From Parasponia andersonii (lineage: Eukaryota; Streptophyta; Magnoliopsida; Rosales; Cannabaceae), in assembly GCA_002914805.1 (NCBI GenBank), contig JXTB01000024.1, positions 1,551,319 through 1,615,318 on the forward strand: a DNA stretch of 64,000 nucleotides. Direction: 5' to 3'. Position 1 is the first letter of the stretch. Every line of letters starts with the position of its first letter. Position numbers and translations under genes: made by a program. This document shows, one piece after another, positions 1-11,129 of this stretch. A model generated the notes under the pieces. The model made no database searches. It was given only the letters and a program-made list of their open reading frames with translations, and was not told the origin of the DNA.

Positions 1-612
1 AACCCTTTCCACCACTCTAAATTTATAGTCTGTTGAGTACTACTACTGCTAGTGTTTCCTTTCCTTTCTTCTTACGGCATTCTCTAATCCGTCTCTGTAG
101 CTTTCAGGGTGTGGGCCGGGATCCTTTTTTATTTTTATTTTTAAAAGTATTATTATAACAAAAAAATGATAATTAAAATAATATTTGTTTGTTGCTTTGT
201 GATTGGTCCAAAGCATATAATTACACTCTGTTAGTGCAGTGTAGAGGGAGAAAGAGAGGAGAGAGAGAGAGAGAGGAGGGAATGGGAAACACAAGTAGAA
301 ACAGAGTGAACACACAACACACAGATTGTCGACCGACCAAAGACCAAAAAGGCTGAGAGTATCATCATGATAAAAGGCTTAGCTAGCTAAAAACCCTTTT
401 CCTTTTCCTATTTATTTTTTTATTAAGAATGCATTATTAATATTAATATTATTTTCTATTTTTTCTATTTTTTATTTCCCTTCGAATCCTTTCCAACCTC
501 GGGCAAGCCCCCACGTTCTTTCATACTCTTGGCTATTTCCACGCCACCCTTTCTGCTTCCCCAAGACCACGTAATCATTGTGTCTTGGAACACACTCCAT
601 GTACATATATCC

Positions 613-613
<1 letters not shown>

Positions 614-669
<56 letters not shown>
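614..669. repeat. (CT)n dinucleotide microsatellite
   Basis: About 28 uninterrupted CT units. The surrounding sequence is pyrimidine-rich on the plus strand, as in many plant 5' leaders. Frames read through it (Ser-Leu repeats on plus, Arg-Glu repeats on minus) are artefacts of the repeat. Confidence 0.95.
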
Positions 670-673
<4 letters not shown>

Positions 674-2957
674 TCGACTTCTCTAGCTTTCTTTAGCTTC
701 TCACTTCTCTTCCTATGTTTTTCTTGGTTTCAGTTAATGAATGTATATATCTACATATCCTATATTATATCTATATAAGGTCTCGTAACTTGTTATATCC
801 CTCTTTATAATTGCTTATGTTTAGTTGATGGATTGGTAATTATATATAAGACTCAAGTCATACAAATATGAAAACCATCTTTTGGAAAAATAAGAATATT
901 ATATATGCTTCAATTTGATTTCTTTCAAGTGATGTAAAAGGGTGTTGGCAATGTGATCATATGGGATACTACTTTTTAAAACGGAAAAAGATAAGAGAAA
1001 AAATGTAATATGGCATTGGCATTAATATCATATGTGCTAGCTTCTAGTTTAAGACTAATTAAGAAGAGAGGAAGGCATGCACACCTAGAGATACTTTATT
1101 ATTATGGCAACAAATTACATAATGCTTAGTTTTCCTAAGGCGCGCATTAGCTATTACTATTGTATGCATTCGAAAAAATAATGAAGTATTATAACCCTTG
1201 TACTCTAAGCAATGTGTACTCATTGCCATTCAAAGGTATGATTTTGGGTTGAGGATCTAGTTGGAACCCTTTTGAAAGTGTATGTAATTAGAACCATAAA
1301 CGATGTCCAAGCGGCCTGTAAAAAGTTGAAAAGACAAAAATAAAAAAGTTGTATATACTTCCTTGGATCTTTGTTTAGCTAAAAGCTGTCTTTCTTTCTC
1401 TTTCGCCCTTACTTTAAATGCACTTCCTTGGCTTTGAGAGTACTAATGTTCTAAATCCAAAATCCAAATACCTTTCAAAATTCTTTTTTACTTTAATAGG
1501 TAATTAAAGGCCATGCATATCATTATATGAGTACTACGAGGACATCTGGTGGTATCGTGTCCTGACCACAACCCCAATATTTATTAATGGAATATTGCTT
1601 GGTAACATATTCGTTTATACAAAAAATTTATGTGAGAATGTAATTAAATTAAATGTAATATGTGTCACCATGGGGGGTTTGTTGGTGAGATTTGTCCATT
1701 GAAATTAACTTCTTAATTAAAGGCCCACATTCACAACTCCGAGAATTAAAATGGATGTTTCCAACACTTTGAAAAAAAAAATGAAAAAAATAATAAAATG
1801 GGCAAGAATAAAATTGGGCACGGTATTCAAAGCTTATAGCTACTTTGTCATGGCTGTGTTTCCTAATGTAAAACCAGGAGCTGTAGTACTTCTGCGGCTA
1901 TTGGCTTGATGGTTGGGCCGAAAGAGGTTTACATATCTTTCTTTTTTACTTACTCACCAAAAGCGTTTTCAATTTTCATGCCAAAAACATGACAAAAGCT
2001 TCAGCCCTGGCTATTAAGCTATACATATCTCTCTTTGACTGGCAACATCCGAGTAATTTACACTGTTAAATAACAAAAGCAGCATGGCTTACAAAAAGTA
2101 AAGCAAAAATCATTAACCCTACTCACCTTTTTATTTCCCTCTTACTTTTCAACACCATAATTGTTTAGACTAGAGAGAGAGATTAGAACTTAGAAGAGAG
2201 AAAAACACAAGATCAATGTCCACATAAATATTTTGTCTTAACATTAAGTAAGTACCCCTTTTGAAAGTTTGATTGAAATGGCTTTACCTAATTTTGCCGT
2301 AGTGGTTCAGTCCCTTCTTCAACAACTTTTCTATAAAAATTGTTTTCCGGAAGGGATTTTGGAAACCTATCAGATAATATCAAGTACAAAAAGGAAATAA
2401 ATAAATAAAGTAAAATAAACAAGCTCATTCCCAATGTCTCCCTCTGCCGATTCTCTCCTTCCCTACATCTTTGGTACGGTTGTCTTCTTTTACCACATCA
2501 GGCCAGTCACTAAGCACTATTTCTCCTCCTCTCTGCTACTACATTTATACTATTTTCTTCACCACAATGCGAAATGAGAATAGCTAAGTTCTTTTATTTT
2601 TCACTTTTGGTATTTTGTTTTATCTTTTTTTTTTTTCCCATGATCTCTAGTGCATGAATATATATACATTCAGACATGACTCGGTCTTTTTTTTTTTTTT
2701 TTTTTTTGTGGTCACACGCATGGCTACTTTGGTCCCCATTCTTTTATACATATCTTTTCACCTTTTTTATTTTTCTTCGGGTATCACTTATTTTTCTACT
2801 ATATATACTATATAGTATGTAGTTCTACCCCCTATTGTGGAACGTATTTTTTATTTAATTTTTTTAGCATGCACTAATTCAAACATTTGATGATAGCTCC
2901 AGCACCACTAGCGTTTATAGCCCACGAGAAGGCCCCCCCTTTGTTTTGTGGGGTTTA

Positions 2958-3012
2958 TGATGACATCAGTCTCACTCTGTCATGACGTTGGGGTTAATTT
3001 TCCCCTATATAA
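2958..3012 (+). promoter_or_regulatory. Promoter-like cluster: two TGAC-core motifs and a TATA box
   Basis: A TGATGACATCA-type motif starts at 2958 and a CATGACG motif lies at 2981-2987; a TATATAA box follows at 3006-3012, preceded by CCCC and followed by AGG. TGACG-core pairs close to a TATA box are known from as-1-type elements bound by TGA bZIP factors. No open frame of note follows within 400 bases, so a transcript from here would be non-coding or would have distant exons. The function is inferred from motif spacing only. Confidence 0.35.
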
Positions 3013-3903
3013 GGCCTCAATCTCAAGCAATGTTTTTAATTTTTAAAAATAAGCAATGTTAGTGCTTTGTATATTAATGGCTCCTGAATCCCTCGTGCCC
3101 TCGCATCGATATGTGCTGTTGGCTTACAATGAGTGGTCTTTGAATTCTCTCACATTGTACCAAAGTTACCATATTCTTCTCCATTTTCATGAAAGGACCC
3201 AAAAAAAAATATTGCAATAATATATGATTAAGAAACCTAATCATATGTGTATTTGATTAGGTGGTTTTTCCAATTATAAGCCTTCTCAGTTCTCTCTCTA
3301 GATCTCTTGTTGTTAATATTCAAATATATACATATTTTTTTTATATAGATAAAAGAGATCTACAAATTAAGGGTACCAAAGCATATTGGACCTACCTAAA
3401 CATCAAATCCTATCTTTCATCACACTTTTTTGCTAGCGTATTATCTTTTTAGGTGTTTGAAACAAAGGCTAAATCCACTAGTATGTGTTTTGTGGAGGAA
3501 ACGATCCAAAGTCATTACTCTTCCGGCCAGTTTTTACTTTTGTCTTTTTTAGAGGCCTGAAAACGACAATTTCGTCATTTTTAATTAGAATAAAAATTCC
3601 AATATTTAAGTTGAACTGACAAAAATAGAAAAAAAAAATACAAACAAAACAAAACAAAAAGCTTAATTTTTGTTAAGGAAAATCCTTAGTTTGGTAATTA
3701 ATCATGTCAGCCCTGAGACTCTGAGACATGCTTGAATTAATCCTAACAGCAGGGCCCACCTAGTTCTGTAGTTGCTTGCATATCACCAATCCAAAGCTTT
3801 GGCAAGCATGCAGAAACATAAATAATTCGTCTTCAAGGAAATTACTTTCAGTTTTGAAGGTGTAAGGAAGAGCCTTTAAGCTAAAGTAATTGGAATACGC
3901 AAA

Positions 3904-4320
3904 CACTACAAGAACAATGACTTTTTCTACTAGATCTTTAGCTACAAGAAAAACTTAGTAGCAAAAGGTCACTTACTGCTACCAAATTTTAGTAGCAAAA
4001 AATGTTAGTAGAAAATCCTATCAAATGAGATGAAAATTTTCAGTAACAAAAAATGTTAGTAGAAAATCCTATCAAAATGAGACGAAAATTTTTTATTACA
4101 GAACTTTTGGTAATAGAAAATCACTTTTTGCTGCAAATAATTAAATTCAGTAGCAAAAATTTTTGGCGCCAAATGCAAAATTTGGTGGGTAATACATGTT
4201 ATTTGCTACCAAATATTTATTGTAATAAAAAAAAGCTTTTTAGTATCAAATATTTGGTAGCAGAAGGTCTAAAACGCATTCTTATCTACTAAAATATGCA
4301 TGGTCGCTAAAAATCTAAAG
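3904..4320. repeat. Left subterminal repeat array of the outer CACTA element
   Basis: Variants of GTAGCAAAA and GCTACCAAA recur in both orientations through this stretch. In CACTA elements such subterminal arrays are the binding sites of the TnpA-type protein. The same motifs recur at 6580-6824 and 23153-23253, which ties those pieces to one element. Confidence 0.7.
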
Positions 4321-4765
4321 CCATGTTTCTATTGAATAGTAAAAGATATAAAGACATTTCGTACTAAAAATCTGATAGCAAATAAATAGCACAAGTATAT
4401 TTTTCATACAAATAGTATAGAAAAGTTTCATCTTTTTCTTTTTCCCTAGTAAATAATTATAGTTATAGTCCGCTACAAAAGTTTCTGACTTTATCCTTAC
4501 ATATATAAGGTATATCTTAATAGAACCTGTGAAACATAGTACATACTTATATGTATATAATAAACGCATTTACGATATTAGGGTGCATACCATTAGTGTT
4601 TACAGGTTACATATGTATACATGTATCTACGATATTAGGGTGTACGTATATAATAAGATATGTACACAGATAGAGTTAAATGTTATTAATTAGTTATATA
4701 TATATATATATATAATATACGTGTGTGTAAACGTACAACACACAACTACATAGACCAGACAATTT

Positions 4766-5290
4766 GTGTTATCGTATCGTGTTCAGGTCGACACGATTAT
4801 GATACGATACGATAACACTTAATCCGAACACGACATGATTAATAAATATATCAAAAACTTAAATCCGAATACAACACGATTAATACACATGTAACACAAT
4901 ATGACATTTATAACCCCGTTTAATAAATATGTCATGTATTATATTATGACATATTTGACACGATTATTCAAAATTGACACGATTACTCTAATTTAACACG
5001 ATTATGCACTAATTAATTCAATTTTATATATAAACATATTTAAGATTAATCAACATCATATTTAAAAATATTAAAATATTAATAAATGTGTCGTATTAGT
5101 GTCATGTTGACATGATACGAAAATAGCTCGTTTAATTAAACGGGTTACACAGGTCATTTTTGGATTCAACGGATTAACTCGAAACTCATCTATTTATTAT
5201 ACGTGTTACACGTGTCATTCTGAAATTGACACAACAATATGAGTCACCCAAACTCATTTATTTTGTGTCGTGTAGAAAATTATCAATCCT
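4766..5290. repeat. ACACGAT-rich dispersed repeat with a 15-bp inverted repeat
   Basis: GTGTTATCGTATCGT at 4766-4780 is repeated exactly in inverse at 4804-4818, with a 23-base loop. The following 450 bases carry many ACACGATTA/CGTGT variants. From memory, sequences of this type (CGTGT and CACGATTA clusters) are a frequent dispersed repeat in plant genomes; class unknown to me. It lies inside the outer CACTA element. Confidence 0.5.
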
Positions 5291-5781
5291 GTAACTACAT
5301 GACTCATTGGGTCATATATTCAATTTCATGTTTATTCAGATATATTCTTTATTGGAATTTTATTCCAGTTTTATTAAAACATTTCTGTGACGTGGTTGTT
5401 AATAAAAACTAACCATAATTAATAGCTCGAGCTGGTTTTAGACTTTTAGATATGCCATAAGTTAACTTAGTCGTACAACCTAATATTCATCTCTTTAATT
5501 TTCAAAGGGACTATGAAGAATTAGTATTGGGTGGGATTAAATTTTTGTTTAGAACATATAATTAAGTTAAGATAAGGTCAAGATTGAGCTATTAATTAGG
5601 GTTAGTTTTTATTAACAAGATAATTAATTCAGATAATTAATAAAATTTCAGGCTAATGACAGTTTTTTTTTTTTTTTTTTTTTTTTTGGGAGCTAATGGC
5701 GGGTTTCATTGTGTCAAGTGAAGTGATTTCCTTTTGTGAAAATTTGAAGTTTGGAATTTGATCATTTTTCCATCCCGCCCT

Positions 5782-6330
5782 CCAAATGAACTTAGGAAAT
5801 GAAAACCGTAACACACAGCTCCCCACTCTTCGCTACCTTCAGTTTCTACATCTCATCGTTGTTGCCATCAATTCTTCAGAAAACTCAATCTTCCCCTTTG
5901 ATCGGTTTTGCTTTTCTATGGGATCAATTTAACTCAGTCCTCCTATATATTTTTATCTTTTGCAGTGCCAATACGACACCGGGCGAGTGGATAGGGTTCG
6001 TCTTGTAGTTCCCCTTTGCCCCTCCAGCCTTGCACGATGTTCAGATTTTTTTTATTTTTTTTTTTCTGAAATCTAGTTTAAATTTCTAATTGTAGTTTCT
6101 CTTTCCTTCTCTTCAAGTTGATTTCATTTGTTATTCATGTTTCCGTTGTTGACTTTTGAATACTAAGTTTGAATGTGTTATTTGGTATCATCCACTAATT
6201 TTATTCATGTCTTGCAGTGTTTTGTTGTGGATTTGACGAAGTCCTACTCTTGGACAGAAAAGGAATGAGACGTTGCTGAGACGTACGCCAAGGCCCAAGG
6301 GTGCAACGAAGTCCATTAATTACGTACCTT
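5782..6330 (+). other. Gene-like fragment inside the CACTA element (possible capture)
   Basis: This stretch is less AT-rich than its surroundings and contains three pyrimidine-tract/AG junctions that look like splice acceptors (ending near 5836, 5965 and 6217). After the last, a frame reads VDLTKSYSWTEKE, meets a stop, and then continues DVAETYAKAQGCNEVH to a second stop near 6319. A 69-codon frame at 5799-6008 is also open. I recognise no family. CACTA and other DNA transposons often carry host gene pieces, so capture is a fair guess; a decayed piece of the element's own gene is the alternative. Confidence 0.25.
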
Positions 6331-6579
6331 GTGTTAAATCTACATCTTGTAGTTTAGAATCATGTTGTACTTTTACCTTTGCTGTAAATTCTGAATCAAT
6401 TTAATTTATAAGCTTCCATTTTCCTTTTCTTCCATTGATTTGTATCACTAGAGATCATGTTTCAGCCTTCAGGATATGTTCAGAATACCAATGAGCTAAA
6501 AATGTATATAAAAAATTCATAGAACTAATTAAATTAAATTTATTGATTTTGGTTATAAAAAAACTAAATATTGGCAGTT

Positions 6580-6824
6580 TCGGGATTTCTAACTTTTGCT
6601 ACTGCATATTTGGTAGCGATGTATTATTTTTGGACGTATTGAACATTAAAAGTGTTCTTTATATGCTACAAATTTCAAGAGCTTTTACTACCGAAATTTG
6701 GTAGTAGAATATTAATTTTGGTTGCTTTGGATGCTAAATATATGATCTTCTTGCTGCCACATTTAAGACTTTCTCCTACTAATATTTAAGATCTTTTGCT
6801 ACTATTTTGTTTTGGTAGCAAAAT
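6580..6824. repeat. Subterminal repeats of the outer CACTA, inner side
   Basis: TTTGGTAGC and TTTTGCTAC motifs resume here and stop at the LARD-A insertion point. The last five bases, AAAAT (6820-6824), are the left copy of the LARD-A target duplication; the array continues at 23153-23253. Confidence 0.7.
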
Positions 6825-9155
6825 TGTAAAAACCCAGTTATTTGTTATTTTAAGGGGCAAAAAGGTTATTTGACCAGATTTTTTTTAAAAGAAAAAAAAA
6901 TTTACATATATTATATATATACATGTACGTCCTCTCTCTCTCTCTTCCTCCCTCTTCCCAAGCTCACTCTCATCTCTCTCGAAGGTGAAACACCGAGCAC
7001 CGGCTCCACCACGACTGCCACACCTTATGCCGTTTCAGGCCGTGCCATCAGCCTCCATCGAACAACCATCGTCCCACCAGCCACCAGCTAAAGTTTTAGC
7101 TCATCTCGCCGCTTGCGTTGACGGAAAAATGCCAAAGACAGTCACGTGGTCTGTCGCTCACCGACGATGATTTCGACAACGAAAAGTGTCGAAACTAGTG
7201 GTATTTGAACCCTCTCATCACGGGCTCTTTCCTGGTACGTGTCTCGTCATCCCATTTCGCCCAATTTAAAAGTTACTATTTTTGGGTGTTTTGAGTTTCG
7301 AATTTTAGTTTTCGATCCGACCGTTAGATTTCGTTTTTGTTGTAATTTTTGGAATGTACTCAGAAAATAGTGATGTTTGTATATATATATATATTGAGTA
7401 TCTTTGGTGACCGGTACGAAAATCAATATCGAACGGCTTAAATTTTGTCTAGTTTTGTATGACATTGGTCCTTTGTCGGTGCGGACCTAAATCGGTCGAG
7501 TTATATATCTAACTTAGCTATTTTGGACATTAGAAATTCAACGAAGATGTCTGTTAATTGATTAAAGCTCTGTTAAGAAGTTAATTTTTTCCAAGTTAGC
7601 GATTGAGGCCGTGGAATTAGTTCCCGACCCTCTAAGCGATCGTTAAACAGCATCTTGAGTATCCAATAGTGTGGTATCATTATTCTAATGAGGTAGAGAT
7701 TCAATTTCCTCTCTTTTTTGTTGTTTTTTAATAAAATTTATTTTTCTGCAACATATGAAAACAAACGTGATTTTAGAACATTTAAATATCTGTGATGGAA
7801 TTAAATAGTATGATTTATGTATTGGTTATTTTTTGGATATATTAAAATAGGGGCATTATGCTGCCCATTTTTTTTATAAAATTTAATTAACCATTTTACT
7901 AAAAACCAGAGCATCATTTGAATTTAAATTATTGCGTGATTATTTTTACATAATAGTTCAGAGTACACGTATCATAGGATCACACATGAGTCCCAAGTTA
8001 GCATCATGAGATTTTATAAAGCAATATTGTGGCATAGGTAATACGGTTGCCCCTTCAGTTTTAGTAACCGACACATGGATATCCCCTCCGGTTATAGGCT
8101 AGGTATCAGGCAAGCTATATAACACACATAGTGCTAACACCCTGGTTTCCATTGATGAGGGGTGGTGAACTTATAGGTATGGGTAGATTTGTATAATGTA
8201 TTTGTACACTGATTGGTTTTCATATATCATATTTTCTATATATCTATATATATATATATATGTGCATAAGGACTATTAGTTTTCAGATATCATATTTTCT
8301 ATATATATATATATGTATGTACATACGGACTATTGGTTTTAGATATCATATTTTTATACACATGTACTTATATATATGGTTACATGCATATATATATATA
8401 TATATAATGGTTACATGCATGTATATATATATATATATATATAGACTATCAGCTTTGGAAATGGATATGTATAAGTATATATACACATGGTTTTACGAAA
8501 AGATATTTTTGGATTAAACTTATCATATATAGACTTTCTATCACTAAAATAGTTTTTAAATGAGGTAACAGTTTTTCTACTGAGTTTTCGAGCTCACCCT
8601 TTCTATTTTCCTTCCTTTCAGGTGGTTGTTCATTCGAGTCAGTTATCTCGATAATTAGGCAAGTTATTCGGCTTACGTATGCGGTCTTATTCCTATTTGT
8701 CTTCGTTTGGTCCTTATAACTTGTTCTATTCTTTCATTTCTAACTGTTTAGTCAAGTCTGTTATTTATACTAAGTGAATGTATGAGGACATATTTTCTAT
8801 TATTTGAAGATTTGGTATATAAACGTGATACTATAGTTCCCAAGGAGTCTATTTTTAAAATTTTAAGTACTTGGAATTTTGACAAAATTTGTAAGTTAAA
8901 TTTTAGACTTTCAGTTTAAATATTTGAAAAATCTATTATATCAACACCATGTTTTCCTGATATTAAATTAGTGTATCTATTTTTATAAATTAAACTAAAT
9001 ATGGACCCTCTTTTTATATAGAATTTCTAATGATTTGAGAACTAAAATAAAAAATCCAAGTATTTATTCTCCTTCGAATTTTGCAAATTCGTTATTTATC
9101 TTTATTTACACTCAAAATTACTAAAAGTCACGACCTTAGATTTTGGGTTGTGACA
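6825..9155 (+). repeat. LARD-A 5' LTR
   Basis: The LTR is 2331 bp. A CT-rich leader (about 6930-7000) is followed by a less AT-rich block (6985-7240). Near 8213-8460 there are three imperfect copies, about 62 bp each, of a GGACTATTAGTTTTCAGATA-type unit separated by (AT)n tracts. Frames at 6870-7170 are short and not repeated intact in the other copies, so I do not call them genes. Confidence 0.9.
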
Positions 9156-9157
9156 GA

Positions 9158-9172
9158 ATTGGTATTAGAGTA
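9158..9172 (+). other. Primer-binding site of LARD-A
   Basis: TTGGTATTAGAG starts three bases after the LTR end; the usual initiator-Met site is TGGTATCAGAGC. LARD-B has the better preserved complement GCTCTGATACCAA at 41701-41713. Confidence 0.8.
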
Positions 9173-10670
9173 CTGCTTCAGATCCATCTGGGACTATACC
9201 TGTGAAAATTTTTATTATTTAAAAATATTTTGGAAATAATTTTGACAAATACCTCATACATCACCTAGGAATTGGCTAGATATATTGTTTTTGCTCCTAT
9301 TCCTTCCAAGTCCTCTCTTAAACCTCTTCAAGATGAAATTCTAGTGTCTTTGGGATGGTAATTTCTCAAGAATTTTAGTCTTAGATGTGTTGGGTTGATG
9401 TGAGACTATTGATTTCTATTATTAGAATAATCTCTCGTTTCGAATAGACGTTTATTCTTGTACTCTTCTGTCTATTCAGGTTTTAGGCTACGTGAACCTC
9501 GTAGGTTTTAAGGTAGCAATCCGATACTTAGTTGTTGTGTTTTTATTTTCTTATGGATTGTCTATATATTGTCCTTTAGGTTTTGGTTATCACTTTTGAT
9601 TGTAGCATTTGTTTGTGGTTATTTTTACTTGGGGATTTCTGCTTATGATGCATTGGTTTGGTATTTATGTGAGTGAGATGTTATTTCCTTGTAATTGATA
9701 TCTTCGTGATTATTTGATTTTGGAATTTTAGAAACATTGAGTTGACAATTAACATTTTGAATGATATAGACCTTTGTGTTTGATTAAAATGACATATTTG
9801 TTTTCAAAGAGATTATGAATATTTTAAAGTTGAGCACCAGTTGGGTGAAAGTAATACACTTTTTCAAAAGAGCTATTGTTTTTTAATTAATATGCTACTT
9901 TGAAACTAAACTTTGCAAAGTTACTCTATCTATTTGTATACTAGTAATGTTTTATTTTACAATTAGAAGTATTGATTTAAATGCTCTTTAAACCAAAGTA
10001 CTTTATTTTTATAAATGTATATGTATAAATCAAACTTTTCAAGTTCCATTTTAAATTTTGGGCTTACTAGATTACTAAGTATTTTCCAATCTTTCTTTGA
10101 TACTTGGTTTGAGATTTAACGAATACTTTAACAGGTATGCTTGAAAAATGAATGTAAGTTACTTAAAGAAAAGTTTTGAATAAAAATATTCACAAGTTCG
10201 GTCACTCGGTAAACTTTGGTGTGGATTGAGAATGATTTTGAGGAAAATCTTTAGTTTCACGCATATGTTTAAAGATATTTATGGTTTTCTCTAGAATATA
10301 TTGCTTGGAGAATGGAAATTAATATGACTGCTTGCATTATAAAAATCCTTGTTTAGTGAAAAAATTTAGTTGGAAATTTTAATTTAAATTCTGTGATGCT
10401 TGTCACTTGTCCTTTGTGCATTCGATGGTTTGAATTGCATGTCTCTTCTACGTATTCTTGGATGTGGTTCACCTTATTGGTTAATGCATGGTCCTTTGGT
10501 ATTTATTGGCTTGTTGAGTAATAATAATTCATACTAGCTTAATTTCCCATGGTATGAACAAAATTGCATTAGAGTTATGCAAAATTTGTTTTGATCGGAT
10601 TTCGGACATTATGTGATTAGTTTTGACCGATCTCCCTAGTGTTGGGAAAACTAGGGAAGAGAAGGAAACT

Positions 10671-11129
10671 TTGATCTTCAAATCAATGAATGGTTTTGAG
10701 TTACATGTCTTGACTTTGTATTTGATAGGTTTTGAGTTGTGCATATTAGTGTATGATTTTGTTCTCGAAGATTTGATTGTAGCCTTCCAATCTATGGACT
10801 TCCTATATATATATATATATATGTGTATGTTAATTAGTTGATTACGCCTAATATAACCCTCTATGAACTCTTAATATTTATTTTGAAGGGTTTAATCTTC
10901 AAATCAATGAATGGTTTTGAGTTACAGGCCTTGATTTTGTATTTGATAAGTTTTGAATTATGTATATTAGTGTGTGATTTTGTTCTCGAAGATTTGATTG
11001 TAGCCTTCCAATCTATGGACTTTATATATATATATATATAGATATATATATATATATATATATATGTTAATTAGTTGATTATGCCTAGTATAACCCTTTA
11101 TGAACTCTTAATATTTATTTTGAAGGGGT
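10671..11129 (+). repeat. Tandem duplication of about 221 bp inside LARD-A
   Basis: The unit starting at 10671 is repeated from 10892, with (TA)n tracts of different length in each copy near 10805 and 11025. LARD-B has only one copy of the corresponding segment (about 39750-39960), so the duplication is specific to this copy or was lost in the other. Confidence 0.8.

Larger units (their letters stand above)
1..3903. other. AT-rich intergenic DNA, no gene recognised
   Basis: No reading frame here looks coding: the short frames are low-complexity (runs of Ser/Leu from CT repeats, Ile/Tyr from AT repeats). The first 300 bases and the CT-rich stretch near 600-720 have the composition of a plant promoter or 5' leader, but I cannot assign them to a gene. 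Poly-T runs occur at about 2623-2637 and 2688-2707. The one region I would single out is the promoter-like cluster listed separately at 2958-3012. Confidence 0.6.
4321..6579. other. Non-coding interior of the outer CACTA element
   Basis: AT-rich sequence without a transposase frame. It contains an ACACGAT-rich repeat (4766-5290), a poly-T run near 5660-5686, and a less AT-rich, gene-like stretch (5782-6330). Short frames at 4315-4569 (minus) and 4053-4292 (plus) are AT-rich and unconvincing. Confidence 0.6.

Noticed and set aside
465..778. Arg-Glu and Ser-Leu repeat proteins
   Set aside because: Both are read from the CT microsatellite.
6870..7170. Short frames in the less AT-rich part of the LARD LTR as a gene
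   Set aside because: The same region in the 3' LTR and in LARD-B does not keep the frames.
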